DNA from: Thozetella sp. PMI_491 | Taxonomy: Eukaryota; Ascomycota; Sordariomycetes; Chaetosphaeriales; Chaetosphaeriaceae | Length of the DNA: 64,000 bases | Reading direction: 5' to 3' | Assembly: GCA_021432635.1 (NCBI GenBank) | Contig: MU270071.1 | Span: forward strand, 220,392 to 284,391 | Shown here: positions 1 through 12,790 of the stretch, piece by piece | Layout of the letters: each line of letters opens with the position of its first letter | How positions within the stretch are numbered: position 1 is the stretch's first letter | Program-made: the position numbers and the translations under genes | Notes under the pieces: generated by a model | Seen by the model: only the letters and a program-made list of their open reading frames with translations | The model's database searches: none | What the model was told of the DNA's origin: nothing

Positions 1-1942
1 CGATCCAGATCGTGGGGCGCTGCTATTTTTGCCTTGGCCATGAGCCGTCCTCTGTCGTGACTTACCCCCCCCCCCCCCCCAAAACCGGCTCCCACCGCGT
101 GCCAGGTTGCGCAGGAGCTACGGGCGCCATCTATGTCAGCCTGGATGACTACGGTACCTAGACTACCTACCTAGGACGAGCCATCCTTGGCGGCGAGGCG
201 TCTCTTTCTTCCTTCCCTTTGGACGAAGACACAAGTCGAAGTCGCTCTCAACTTCCCACACCTGGGCATCGCGGAAGCCGGGCCGGACCACACCAACTTG
301 AGCGTCCCGTCTCTCTATTGGGCCGATCGCTTGCTCCCCTGCTCTGCTGTCACCATCAGGCCCGACATGGCGGTGGCCTGGGAGAACCGAATACTGTTCG
401 AGATACGACGGCCTGCCTTGTTTACTGCCAAACATGATATGCGACCTGTCACTCTGACGTTAGTTTTCCCACCAAGATTACCACCCCGCGCCTCCGTCGA
501 GCTGAAAACGTAGGAGGCGGGGCCTGCCCTCTTCAGGCGGGGAGATCGAAAAAGATCTGAGAGTGAGTCCAGCATTAGCTACACTTTGCGTAGACGCGCT
601 GTCTCGCCTCGGGCTCCGACAGCAGGGAGTGGCAGGTGCTGTCACACCTCGTCTAGACGGCCACAGCATTAGGCACAGCACCCTAAGCACCACGCACGCA
701 GTTGCCCAGGAGGCAAACGGCATGGGGATCTTCTAACACAACTCCCCCCTCTCGCGCCTCCCCGCCGCCCCTTGCACGGGGCCCCTCCCTTGACTCCGTC
801 GACGGGCTGTTGCCCTCCACGCCAGCCTGGCTGGTCCTGCGACCTCGCGCGGCTCGGCTAGGGATGGTTCGGATATTAGGACTTGCTCCAAAGTGGACGC
901 GACCCAGTCTGCCGGGAATCACTCGATTCCCTCTTGATGGCATTGGGCCGCCTTTGCCCCGAGAGGACTGACTGACTGCAAAGGCATCTTGGACGAAGAG
1001 CTCGCAGCGGCCGCGTATCATGCAGGCCTCAGTGATTGCTTCTGGCAGTTCGACTCTAGTAGTAGCATGCAGCTTTTGGCGCCCATGCGTTTTCGTTTCT
1101 TTTTCTTCCCTTTTGCCCTTGCGTAGCCACTGTCACTTTCTCCTTGACTTTTTTTTTCTTTCTTTCCCCCTGTGGGCGCAGCGATATCGGTTGTGCATGC
1201 AGGTGGCGATGGGCGGTGATGGGTTTTTGCGACATGTCAGCTAACAACCTCTCGACGCAGTCTTGCCAGCCACTCGTCCGGCGGTGGCCATGGGCACCCT
1301 ATGTCGACAACTAGGCTGGGTTAGGAATGCTGTCTGAGTTCTCACCCTACTGGATTGGCAGGGACGGCCAATTTACGGTCGTGCCCACTGACCAACCCTT
1401 CGCCCTCTCTCCGCTCCCGCCCCCCCCGGCCCCCTTCCCGGAGAGCCTCTTCTCCCCGCAGTCTTAGATATGTCCAGTCTCAACTGGTCGCACGCCCACC
1501 CACCGCACGCCCCTCAAGGCGGCCCGGCCAGGGGGAGGGGGGTTAGTGATGGGAATCCTCTGTCCCGATATCCATCTAGAAATTGAGACACGACTCAGGC
1601 AAGGATTGCCATCTTCGCGAAGTATCGGCGATCGTTGCGGCCGCCCGGCCCCTCGAGCTCCACCGCTCCCGCTGTCTCCTGGCCAGCCAAGATCCCAAGT
1701 ATATAAGCCAGGCCCGGCAGTCCCACCTTTATTTCTCTTACGAGTATCAAGTATGTTCATTATATTCGTGGGATCTTGCCTCCACTTCCCTGCGTGCTCT
1801 ACTTGACTGTGACATTCTGGAGTCTTGCTCGAACCAGTCACCGGATGCGTATGTCCCCTTCCTAAGAAAGATGCTGCGTGCTTCCCCCACTGTAGGGTAT
1901 ATCTTCTGATATGGATAAACAGAAGCCGTGACAGACAGCATC
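1..1942. other. Intergenic region, no supportable gene
   Basis: No frame shows a recognisable domain or convincing exon structure. A run of 16 or more C lies near 63-80. A TATA-like TATATAAG lies at about 1699-1706, some 240 bp before the first ATG of the next gene, and may belong to its promoter. Confidence 0.5.
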
Positions 1943-2905
1943 ATGCCCCCCACGACGAGTCCCACTTCGCCCTCCCCTGACCCGTCTAGGGAGGGAGTGC
2001 CTGCCATCAACGTGCTACCCGTCATAGAGAGCGATACCGAAGAGGACGGCTTGGAGATGCCGACCCGTGTACACCCATGGCTAGCGAAGACTAGCCAGGA
2101 GCCCACACCCCTAACGAGCACCAAAGCTCCGCAAGGCAGTCCGATCGAGGAGGAAAGTGAGACTGAGTATGGCTCGGACTCGGACGGGAATGAGGACGAT
2201 GATTATGCCATCGCCGACGATGACGACGAAGATGGCGGCGACGACGAGGATGTCTGGATGGACTCCGCCTCTGGGAGTCTGGAGGACGTGGGAAATCGCA
2301 CCGCTCCTCTAGAGTATGACCTCAGCAGCAACTCGCTCACCTTCGAACGCTTGCCAAAGGGCGCTTATGAGCTGCGAAAGTCCGCCTCTATGTTGAGCTT
2401 GGCCTTCAGGGGTCCTGCCGTGAGCGGCAAGCCACCAATGAGTAGGACAAAGCCTTCACGACCCTCACTGCCCCTGAGACGCATGCATACCGCGGACGGA
2501 CACGGGGCGCGGAGCCACCAGCCGCACCACGCGGCCGTTGCCCACAGCACCTCTACCCGATTCTCTGGCCCCGCACAGCAATCCCCGCAGCCCGACTGTG
2601 CCCGGGTCCCGTCCGACAAAGAAGTCCGCCGCCGCATGCTGGGCTGCGAGCTCACGGACGAAGATCGCCGGAACCTGGACCTCGAGCGACGGTGGCCGTG
2701 GGGCCGGGGCATACGCAGCGCCGCGAGCGTGCGGAACCAGGAGCGCGAGCAAGAGATCCTTTCGGAAATGTTTTCCAAAGCCCCCCAGCAGGAGCCAACC
2801 CTGCGGTCCTGGGGCTACCCCCTTGGGCAGGAGAGTGAGGAGCAGACGGCTCCCGAGGAGGGCAAACTTGCGCTACTATTCAAGTGCCCAACCTGCTCCT
2901 GGTGA
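1943..2905 (+). CDS. Hypothetical acidic protein
   Basis: This is a single open frame of 320 codons from the first in-frame ATG (the open frame itself begins at a GTG at 1928). I recognise no named domain. The N-terminal 50 residues are Ser/Thr/Pro-rich. Residues of about 70-110 form a strongly acidic Asp/Glu stretch. The middle is basic and Ser/Pro/His-rich, and the C-terminal third has a charged segment (KEVRRRMLGCELTDEDRR) that looks like the conserved core. Low complexity suggests a mostly disordered nuclear or regulatory protein, but this is inference. The end may continue through an unrecognised intron. The gene stands alone, with about 4 kb of non-coding DNA downstream. Confidence 0.6.
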   Translation: MPPTTSPTSPSPDPSREGVPAINVLPVIESDTEEDGLEMPTRVHPWLAKTSQEPTPLTSTKAPQGSPIEEESETEYGSDSDGNEDDDYAIADDDDEDGGDDEDVWMDSASGSLEDVGNRTAPLEYDLSSNSLTFERLPKGAYELRKSASMLSLAFRGPAVSGKPPMSRTKPSRPSLPLRRMHTADGHGARSHQPHHAAVAHSTSTRFSGPAQQSPQPDCARVPSDKEVRRRMLGCELTDEDRRNLDLERRWPWGRGIRSAASVRNQEREQEILSEMFSKAPQQEPTLRSWGYPLGQESEEQTAPEEGKLALLFKCPTCSW

Positions 2906-5900
2906 CAAGGCGGTGTGACTCCTCTAGTGACCCGATAGCACGGTCAAATCATGAGGTCACCGACCAGGTGCCGGGAGGGCAACAGAAGGGACACAATAAT
3001 CGGGCGAGGGAAGGAAGACAATCAAGTGCTGAGAGTCTGACCAGGGACTGGCGTTCGGCACACGAAACTACGGGCAAAAACATACGCGAAAGGAGCTTTT
3101 CATGGAAAAGGAGGGGGCTATGGGCTTGACTTTTGATACCAACTGCGGATGCTTTTGGGAGGGCGCATTCTAGGAGGAGGATTTCTTTTGTCTTTTGCAT
3201 GGCGCCGGAGGAGTTCTAGCCAGCGATCGGTGGCCCAGTGCGTTACTCTCTGTATAGCAATTTATTTTCATGGCTATAATTCCTGCGACTTCTCACTGGG
3301 GGATATTTACTATCTACTCTCAAAGGTGCGCAAAATTTGTGTGTATGTGACTTTTTGGACGGTAGCAATGGTCTCTGGCTCTTTCTACTTCTTGTGGGCT
3401 CGCCAATACATCGCAACTCGTCACCCTTTTTTTTTTTTCCCCTCCTCCTCCCCCCTTCTTTCCACGTTTTCATGCTGATGCCACGCCGCCAAAGGACCCT
3501 GGGTGTTTATCCCCCCTATTCCGCCAGCGTCCCTGCAGGGTCGAGAAAAAAAAGAAAAGGTCCCTGATGGGCACGGCAGTACCCTGCAACGGTCCACAAC
3601 GGCACGCCTGTCATCTCAGATTCGTGCTACATGGCGATGTGGAAATGGCACGCTGACAGACACCCCGGGCTACCAATTGCCTGCCGGGAAAGCTCATGGT
3701 CGGCAGGTGGCCGGCAGGTTTCCTCCACGGGAGGCTCCGAAACATGTCGGCGGTGTCTCGGCCCTGAGGAGCCTGAGAAAACGATCGCCCAGTCGCCCGC
3801 GTCACACCCGGAATGTCATGCCTCGCGCACCGGCGAATTCATCGGCACGAAGGAGACGGCACATGGCGCTCCACCGGTGCGCAGGACGGGACGGAGTACA
3901 ATCGAGAGCCTCCGGGAAGGAAAATGGAATTGTCAGGACCAGGGGTGGAGGGGTTCGTTGCGCGCGCGCGTGGTGTGGCGACGGGAACGCAGCTCCCCGT
4001 ACGCCCGTACCCCTTCGGCGAGAGGCTCGCAAACTCCTTCCGGACCTGCTACGCAGCGTGTACCTGACGTGTCCTACTCTAGCCATGCTTTCTCCCTCGT
4101 GGGGCGTTTGTAGCTGCTGTCGAGGCCGGGAGCAGGCGCCACGTTTTGCATCTAGGGCTCGCGAAGCTCGCCACCTCCCGGACGAGGTCTCGACGGATTC
4201 AAAAAGTCGGTGAATGCCGCGGATCTGCCGCGACGATACCAGGGTCCCAGGGTCCCAGTTCGGGGGCCCTGGATGTCCTGCTTGATCCTGCTCTCGTGTG
4301 CAATACGCTTGTGCTGTGCTTGGCGTCGCCCGTTGGGGTCTGCGCATGCTCACCCCGAGGCGCCGCCGGCCGTCTCCCTCCGACCCCCTTCATCCAAGGA
4401 CTTCCTCTGCTGTTGCTATGTTGGCGATCCCTGGTCTCAGATATTCCATAGAAATTGCCCATTATTAGAGACTGAGACAGCCGAGAGGATGAGCTCTGTA
4501 CGACGTCGGGGGTACCTCCTCCCCCAGTCTCAGACAGCGGAGAGCCACGAGCCATCGAGCAGCAAGTTGCGAAGTGGAACATGCTCGTGGTACACGCCGG
4601 GAAGTAGAAGTATCCGCCTCGACTTGCAAGTCGGCTAGTTAGTCCTACAAAGATGCAAAGAAGGGGCCGCTGAGCGGGCGTAATCACCGCTTTGCTGCTA
4701 ATATCCCAAAGAAGGGGGGGGTGTGGACGAATCGAGAGCCACCCCCTGACAAAAAAGGGGTGACCAAAACAAAGTCAGTCGCCCTTCCTCCGCCTTTACA
4801 ATGCAGCCAGCGCCTCGTCCGCGCAGAGACCTCACGGACGGGAGTTGACAGAACCCGGTCCTGTGGCTGAGGCCCCGCCATGACGTGGCCCCTGTCGGGG
4901 TCTACTTGGTGCAACAACTGCCTTGTTCTATGGCGGAAGGAGATGTTCGGGTGGTGGCCAAGCATCCCGGCATCACTGAGCTCCTGGTCGCGACCTGGGA
5001 AAAAAAGGGGAGGAGATTACACTCCCTTGCCTACCCGTCCGTCCGTCCACGAAATACATCCGGCTCTCTCGCGCTCCCCCTCCCTCCTTTGGGCTTATGT
5101 ATTCCATTGCGAGCACCCATTCCCATCAAATTGATTCTTCATCACGCACCGGCGAAGCCAAATGACCCACGCAGTTGGAGGCAGGTGGCGGGAAGCCAGA
5201 GTTGCTGTCGCGGCCCTGGATTGTCTCTTTCTGGTGTACCTGACAAGCCTGACAAGCCTGGCTTGCCCCCGTGAGCCAGCCCTTTGACACTTCTCTGAAC
5301 CCTGTGACGCCGTTGCTGCGACGGCCAAATGACGTTGCGGCAAGAACCTACTTACTTAGCTGACGCCCTGCCGTTGGGCGGCCTGAAGCCCTCGTTCGCA
5401 TCGACGGAAAGCCACTCCCGGCCGTCCGACATGTCGCAAGCCTGGAGGCGCCGACGCCGCTCCAGCTCAGCGCCGTTGGGGCCGTGGTGGTCTGTCCGTG
5501 ACTGAAGATGGTGATCTCCTCGTGTGCAAGTCGAGACGCCTCGCCGATACCATGTGGCGGTCGGCCCAGACCGTCATGGCTTACTCCCGAGCTTCGAGGC
5601 AAAGCAGTGGCGACCAGCCACCCCTTCTTTTCTCAGCCTCCCCTTCCCCACTCACTCGCAGCCCCTTGGCCTATCCCTTGACGCCCCTACTCCCCCCCCG
5701 CTGAACGGCGCCTCGCAGCCTCTTGCCTGAACGTCAAGCCCGGGACCGAGAACGCCAGGCTGTCTAGTGGAGTTGCACGGAGTGGGACTTGGCTTGGGCG
5801 TGTGAATTGTTGGACAGATCGAAGCCGGCCAGCATACCCCCACGCCTCGATGCTCTTGAGTCATTATATGATGTTGACTACGCAGGCTGAGGGAAACTAT

Positions 5901-7060
5901 GATCCAATTCAGCCAGGTGCAGGACCTGACGCCCGTAGATCTCATCTCCGACACATGGGTACAACCTTCACAGCCATGTTCCCGCCGCCCAAGTCTGCTG
6001 CCCGCCGACCGGTGTGCGCCGCGACGAGTGTCCGGACGTTTCCTGCCTGAATGATTATCAGTCATATCTTTCATATCTTTCTCGCCTTAGCGCCAGCTGA
6101 TTCCGAGCGACATCGCCTCACACGTGAACATTCATCGCGCACCAAGCGTCCAATTTAGGTTTATCATTCAGTCATCAAGATAACTACCGTTCACATCTAC
6201 AACTTGATGTTCCTCCCACCCCCCCCGACGGTCTGCCATGGAAACACGCGATTTTGCCAAACGTAAAAGACAAAATGAGGGCCGACACTTATTCTCCTGC
6301 CGGGGGTATCGAAGTCGCCTGCCCTCTCAGGACACGGCAACAGCGGCAAGCAAGTACTGGGCTGGTATTAACAAAGACATGTCTTGACTGATGCTCTGGC
6401 CCTCCTTCGAGACTCCTTGACTCGCAAATCACTCCGTGTTGGCAGGTTGGACCCCCCTCCTGTATGTATTCCTGTGGTTCCTGCCTGCCTCGCCTCACTC
6501 GACGTGACAACGAGACACTAGTATTAAAGCAAAAGAATGCTGCTGGTAATGGCGGTGCCGGCAGTAGTGATGTCACAGTAGTGCTTTGGTCGACACCGAC
6601 AGACAACTAGGAAATGGTCATGCAGACATGCATGCCTCCTGAGCGCGGTCGTCACAGGGGCGAGAGTCTGGTAGTGGGTTAGACCCGATTAAAGATTGCT
6701 GGGAGGTTGCTGCGCTGCAGGAGACAGCAAAGAGGTGGCTGGATAGCTATCCTGTCCCCGATGTGCACCGGATGGTGTGCGAGGGTGCCAGATGGATGGT
6801 AAGTAGAAGAAAAAGAGACTTTCATCAACGTCGTAAGAAATCCGAGGCGAGTGGCTGGTGTGTGTATGGTGTTCATAACAAGGGGCGACTGCAATATGAT
6901 CGAGGAAAAACAGGCAAATAATGATCGACGCGAAGGGTAAGTTGGACTGGCGGTGGTGCCACGGAGACACGCAGCCTAGTCTTGAACATTGTTGTCACAG
7001 ATATAACAAGAGAAACGAGATGTATGGTGTTGTGTGGTCCCGGGGGGGAGGGCGAGCCAA
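2906..7060. other. Long intergenic region
   Basis: About 4.1 kb without a supportable gene. Several open frames of 60-240 codons exist, the longest at 3503-4213 on the plus strand, but they are Arg/Ser-rich, have no domain and show no exon logic. Short direct repeats occur, such as a doubled GACAAGCCT near 5242. The right part probably includes the 3' UTR of the minus-strand gene that ends at 7061. Confidence 0.45.
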
Positions 7061-10000
7061 TCACGCCCGGGTTCGAAGGGTACCCGCTGGCGTCGTTGTC
7101 GTCGAAGGGCCTGGGTGGCTATGGGTATGGCCACCAGAAGACTGGCGGCCACGCTTGGAGCTGCGGGGCAGAGTCCCGACATCATGTTTCCCTGGATTGA
7201 GTTAGTGTTGCTTGAGAGTTGATGGGAACAGTAGCGAGCGGCGACTTACCGTCGCAGCATGCGCGGACGTTCTCCAACCGATCAGACTCGCGGTCTTGCT
7301 GCTCGATCATCTGTCGCACGTCTTCGGCACTGTCATGCACCTCGCTGGCCTGGTAGATGCTTAGTTGCTCGCGGCCGCTGGTGCTACGGCTCCGTAGGCT
7401 GCCAAACTTGCTGTCCTTCCAATAGCCACTGATGCGGCCGAGTGTGCCGATCGACGGCCGGCTGGCGGCCGCCTTCTTGTGTGGGGTAGGCGTCAGCGTC
7501 GGCAGATTCATCGACATGCCAATAGCCGGGGATTCGTTGCGGGTCGTGCGCGAGTTGTACGAAGAGAGCGAGGGAGGAGCGCGAGGCCTGGCGCCGTACG
7601 GAGGGTTGAACTCGGCAACATCTGCACTGGTCATGTTGCCGACCATTTCTTCCGTGTCGTTCTGGCCATCGTCGTTGGTGCGGAGGAGCAGATACGAGAG
7701 CGCGTTGAACCACGTCTCGTGACGCTGGCCGGTGGTGCAAGTAAACTTGATGGTGCGGCCAGGGGATATCACCACTAAACTTTTGCGGTGTAGACCTGGA
7801 GGCATGGGGTTATCGTCGGTGACGACACGCACGGCCTCAATGGGGACGCTCTTGGCCCGCAGCTCGGCCCTTCCGGCAGTGGAAGGGTCTCGGTCGCTCC
7901 AGTAGAGGGTGCGTGTGTACGGATGAACCCAGAAGTATCGCCTGTGCCTGTTCTCCGATATCTCGCCTCGGCCAGCTTTGCGCGTATACTTCCACAGATA
8001 CTCGCCGATCATGGTCTGGGTGATGGCCTGAATCATGCGAGGATCGGTGTTGGGGCCGAACCCCTGTGCGTCGAAGCCCATGGCGCCTTGAATATTGAAC
8101 CGCGTGTCGATCTCCGAAGCAAAGGATGAGACAGAGGATTTGCGGCTCTGGTGAGCAGACCTCGTAGGAGACTGAATCTCCGCCGTTCCGTGGGTCGAGT
8201 CTTGCCTGACGTGCTGAGCACGGGGTGTTGGGGTGCCCACTATGGCTGAAGTCGTCGAGATGGGCGACATCGGTGGGCGAGGACTGTTGGGGGTTCGTGG
8301 CCTCTGGGCTCGCAGAGCTGAAGCTGGGTACAGTGGAGGACCCATGGAACTCTGAGGACCACCGGCGGACCCGGTCCTGGCGGCTTCGATAACCTCCCTA
8401 TGGTTAGAAGGCAGTGGCGGCATGTCGGCGATCGAACCCCGTCCGCTGGCAGCACTGCCGGGTCTTCGGTACGGCGTGACATCATGATCGCTCATCCGGG
8501 TCCTAGGCCCCGTCGGGCTGTCTAGGCTTGCCTCGCGCGAATGAGTAGGGCGATGGATCCGGACTGTCGAGGGAGTGTCCATACTGCCTGTGAAGGAATC
8601 CGTCTTGCTATGCCCTGCAGCTGCGAAGGGCCGGGCCTTGGCATTCAACATCGCATCGATGGCCTCAGCGGTCAGGGATGTCTGGGCGCCATGATCTGTG
8701 GTGGCGGCAGAGGGCTTGCGGCTCGGGCGAGCGTCGGTGTTAGCAGACAGCTCCTTAAAGGGCCGCTGAGATTCAGGGGTCTCAGCGAGCGGCGTGGCGC
8801 TAGGAGATTGGCGGGTATCATCCTCCGCAATGAAGGGAACGTCGGCGGCCTTATTCTTGCCCTTTGTCTTGGCCCACCCGGAGATCTTGCTTGTTGGCGT
8901 TCTCGGGAGGAAGTTTGCGTCGGTCTCGACATCATGGGCAATGGCGAATGCGTGTCTACCCGAGGCCTCGATTGGCTCGCTGTCAATGGCCTGGATAGGA
9001 GAGAATGCCAACGCCGCGGGGGTAGGCTTCTGTGGCACAACTGGCTCTACGTCCTGCAAAACTTGGACGGACGACAAGGAAAACAAGGGGGCTGGAGGCT
9101 CTGGCTCCTGCTGTGGCTCAATCTCCTCGCTGGAGACTGGAGAGAATGTAAGGGCGACGGGGGATGGCTGTGGAGGCATAGGTTCTGCCAGTGGTTCGAT
9201 GTGTTCCGCACGGATAACGGCAAGAGATAGCGGCGGAACTGGGATCTCGGGTTCCGCAATGGGCTCAACATGTTCGGAAAGGATAGTCGAGATCGAGAGG
9301 GGAGCCACTGGAGCTTCGGGGTCGGCAACCGGCTCCACATGTTCGGAGAGGATAGTGGAGACCGAGAGCGGAGGAACCGGGATCTCGGGCTCGGCGACAG
9401 GTTCGACATGCTCCGAAAGAATGGTCGAAACCGAGAGCGAAGGCGCCGGGTCCTCGGGCTCAGCCACCGGCTCAACATGCTCCGAAATGATGGAAGGCAT
9501 TGAGAGAGGCGCAGGCTCCGGGACAACAGCCCTGATTCCTTCGTCTTGTTGCTCGTGAACTGGCTCAATGTGCTGAACATGGAGCGCCGCTAGAGAGAGG
9601 GTGGCAGGCAGAGCTGCAAGAGGCTCGGGCTCCGCGATAGGCTCCACTTCCTGGAACAAGACAGTGGGAATGCTGAGTGTGGCCTGCACAGGAGCAGGGG
9701 GCTCGGGCTCAGCAACCGGTTCTACCTCTAGAGAAATGATAGCCGGAATGCTGAGAGCAGGAGGCACTGGAACCGGGGGTTCAGGCTCGACAACTGGCTC
9801 GACATGCTCCGAGAGAATGGAAGGCATGCTGAAGGTCGGAGGTACGGGTGCTGGTGGCTCGGGCTCTTCGACCGGCTCGATATCTTGCGATATGATCGCC
9901 GGTAGGCCGAGTACAGGGGCCACAGGTGCTGGTAGCTCTGGCTCGGCCATGGGCTCGACGTGCTCCGAAATGATAGTTGACATGCTGAAGGCAGGTTGAA

Positions 10001-12790
10001 TCGGCTCGGGTTCCGCAACTGGCTCTACGTGCTCCGACAGAATTGCAGGCATGCTGAGAGCCGGTGCTGGTGGCACAGGTACTTCGGGCTCGGCGATCGG
10101 CTCGATGTGCTCAGAGGTGATTGCAGAGAAGCCAAGCATGGGCGGCAGGGGCAGCGGAGACTCAGGCTCGACCAGAGGCTCAATGTCCTCACCACGTATC
10201 TGTGACATGCTGAGGGTTTGCGGAGGAGGAAGGATAGGAGTGATGCCTAGGCCGAGCTTGCGTGCAGAAGTGGGCGGCGATGGGAAGCGAGACAGCTCCG
10301 CGTCCATGCCAGGGTCATGCTGGGCGCTGGCGTCACTGTAGGAGATGGTCGAGAGTGGCCTTGAAAGCTGCCCGTCCGTTGCCTCGTCCACCGGCCAGTA
10401 AGCGGGCCCGACGACTGAGTCCATCGACATAGGGCGCTCGCGCTGGATCACGCTCACCGGAGATGCAAGCTCCTCGGCCACACGACGGACCTCGACGGGT
10501 TCCGTCATCATACCGCTGTCGACCATGATGACCTTGGGCAGAGCCGGTACTTCAGGAGGCGGCGATGCGCGGTAAGCCGTGCTGCCGGGGGTGAGAGACC
10601 GAATGCTCCTACGGCTGGGGGTTAGACCGCCACCGTAGGAGTCATCATCGCTGCCTTCCAAGTCGCCGAGCTCGGCAAACAGGCTCTGGGCCGGCGGTTG
10701 TGGCGTGCCCGCAGCGCTGCTGTTGGCGAGGCTGGCCGGACTGCTCTGGAGGTTCGGCTCTTCACTCAACTGGCGAGAGCGTCGGCTGAGTGCGCCCCGA
10801 CTGACCCGGAGACGCATCCTCTGTGTTGGCTGGGTTGTAGGGGTCCTGATGTCCGAGCTAGGGAAGTCGTCCTCGTCTGCGGATGTCGATGCGGTGCTGT
10901 GGAAGGAGTAGCTACGCCCAGGCGCTTGCAGAGGAGGGAGGGAAGGCCGCTTCCTGATGCGGCCGGCTCCCCGGGACGGGCTTCCCTCGGTCTCGGTCGC
11001 CTGGTCGTCATCCGACAGCTCCTCGGCGCCGGTCTGGAAGTCCTCCGTCTCGGTGCCACGATCATGCTCATTCGCGGTCTCGAAAGCTGCATCGCTAGTC
11101 TCGTTGGCGGTGTCAAAGTGGTCACTGCTAGACTCCTCGATTGACGGCCTGATGGTCCGGCTTGAAGTGCCAGGCGTGCCAACCAACACGGAGGAATCGA
11201 CGCCAGGGTGGTCCTCCCAGTTCGGATCGTCTACATAGAGCTCGGTCCTGCTGGAACGGGCACCGCCCAGCTGGCCCAGGCGGGCGGGCTTCTTGAACTC
11301 GCGAGAATCCACCTTCCGGCTCCGCCTGTTGGCAGCGTTGGGATCTCCCCTCATCTTCTCCAGCTCATCCCGTGCCTCCTGGAGCATGCGCCGCAGCTCG
11401 AGCTTCTCAGTCTTCTCGCGGTGCACATTGGTCCTCAGGCTCTGAATGGTTCGCTGGGCATGACCAAGCGAGTTCTTCAGTGTTTCGGACTCAAGCATCG
11501 AGTGGCGCGGAGTGCCCTTGATAGGCGACGGTGGCGGCGAGTGCTCCGGAGTGATGTTGTCTGCAGCAGATTCAAAGTCCTCGTCGCTCATGCCGAAACC
11601 CGACTCGCGTTCGCTAGGTCGGCCGCGCTGGATTGAGAACGCCTTGGCCAACTCCTGGTTTTGGCTTGTTAGGTCGTCAACCTTCTTCTGCATGGCTAGG
11701 CGCTCGCTCTCGGATATAGCAGCACTCCGGCGGCTCGTGCCGAGCTCGATCTCAAGATTCTTGATGGTGGCTGAGAGCTTCTCATCCTGCTTGGACATGC
11801 CATCCTTAACCTCGTCCAGCTCCCTCTGCGTCGCGTTCTTTTCCGCCTGCAGCACGTTGAGGTTCTGGGTGAGCTTCTTCTCGCGATCGGCTGCCTCTTT
11901 CTGCGCCGCCATCAGCTCGTGGATCTGCGTCTCGAGGTTCCAGTTCTCGTCTTTGTAACGGTGCTCGCTCTCGTCTAGCGTCTTCATCCGCTGCTGAAGG
12001 GCCTCGGTTTCGACCTCGAGCTGCGAGTTCTCAGCCTTGAGATCCCTGAGCTCCTCGTCTCTCTCCGCTAGGAGCGACTGCAGGTTCCGGACCTGGGAAA
12101 TCAGCGAGGTGCTGATCTCGGCGGCAAACTCAATGTCATGGATTCGATTTGCAGGCTGGTTGCGGAGCTTGCGATTCGGAACGCTAAGTTTTGTCGGGGA
12201 GCCCGTGGCCAAGCTTTCGAATTTCGAAGGGCTTACGGACCTCTGTAGGAGACGCGTTAGTAAATAGTGACACCCGCAAAGCAGTTGCGCACGAAGGCGC
12301 TGGCACGGCTCACCCTTCCACCTCTCCCTTCTGGCGGGTACGGCGAGCCCTGGGCGGCCTCATTGCTGGGGACGCGCTGCTTAGGGAGGAAGGCTCGGGC
12401 GCTCTCCCTCGCGACTTCATTGTAGTCTTTCTCGATATCAACCAGTTTTTGTCGCAGCTCGGGCTTGAGTTCCCCTTCGGACTGAAGCTGCTCTACTTCT
12501 CTTAGTCGCTCGGTTAGTTCCCTTTGTTGTTGCACCAAGGCGGTCCCCAGCTTGCCAGCCTCCGCCATGCGACGCTCCGTCTCCTTCAGATGGGCCTCCA
12601 AAGCGCGTTTTGCTTGCTCGGCAGACGCGCCCGGCCCGAGGGCAAACAACTGCGAGTCAAAACTGGAGTATCGAAGGTGGGCAGGGCCGGACGGGCTCGT
12701 CACGAAGGGATCGGCTGCCTCCGTAGCAGCCATGGTAGCGGCCGGGGGGGCGGATTCGTCCGAGGCCATTGTTGACATTCGGCCCGGCAC
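7061..12790 (-). CDS. apsA: ApsA/Num1-type cortical anchor protein with PH domain
   Basis: Three exons on the minus strand, 12790-12314, 12242-7250 and 7191-7061, splice in phase to 1866 residues. Both introns have good borders (GTGAGC...CTACAG; GTAAGT...TCCAG). The N-terminal region (about 60-370) is predicted coiled coil. A degenerate repeat array built on SEHVEPVAEPE-like units covers about residues 840-1225. A PH domain lies near residues 1568-1680 (IGEYLWKYTRK ... TWFNALSYLLLRT), followed by a basic tail with the family motif NVRACCDGKHDVGTL, completed only by the last splice. This layout is that of Aspergillus ApsA, yeast Num1 and fission yeast Mcp5, which hold dynein and mitochondria at the cell cortex through PH-lipid binding and so position nuclei. 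An internal ATG at 12775 is an alternative start. Confidence 0.92.
9040..10205 (-). repeat. Degenerate amino-acid repeat array inside apsA
   Basis: About 16 tandem, diverged copies of a unit of roughly 20-33 residues with core (I/V)EP(V/I/L)xEPE, usually preceded by a Ser-Ile-(I/L)-Ser-Glu-His segment and followed by a Pro-rich spacer. Copies vary in spacer length, so the DNA periodicity is irregular (about 60-105 bp). ApsA/Num1 proteins are known to carry internal repeats, and their number tends to vary between strains. Confidence 0.85.

Noticed and set aside
3503-4213. Plus-strand open frame of 236 codons in the intergenic region
   Set aside because: Very rich in Arg, with no domain, no exon logic and several competing frames of similar length on both strands. 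It has the composition of non-coding GC-rich DNA.
8541-9558. Plus-strand open frames of 229 and 254 codons
   Set aside because: They lie antisense inside the second exon of the ApsA-type gene, over its repeats. Their Gly/Ser repeat composition is the mirror of the EPVAEPE array, so they are shadows.
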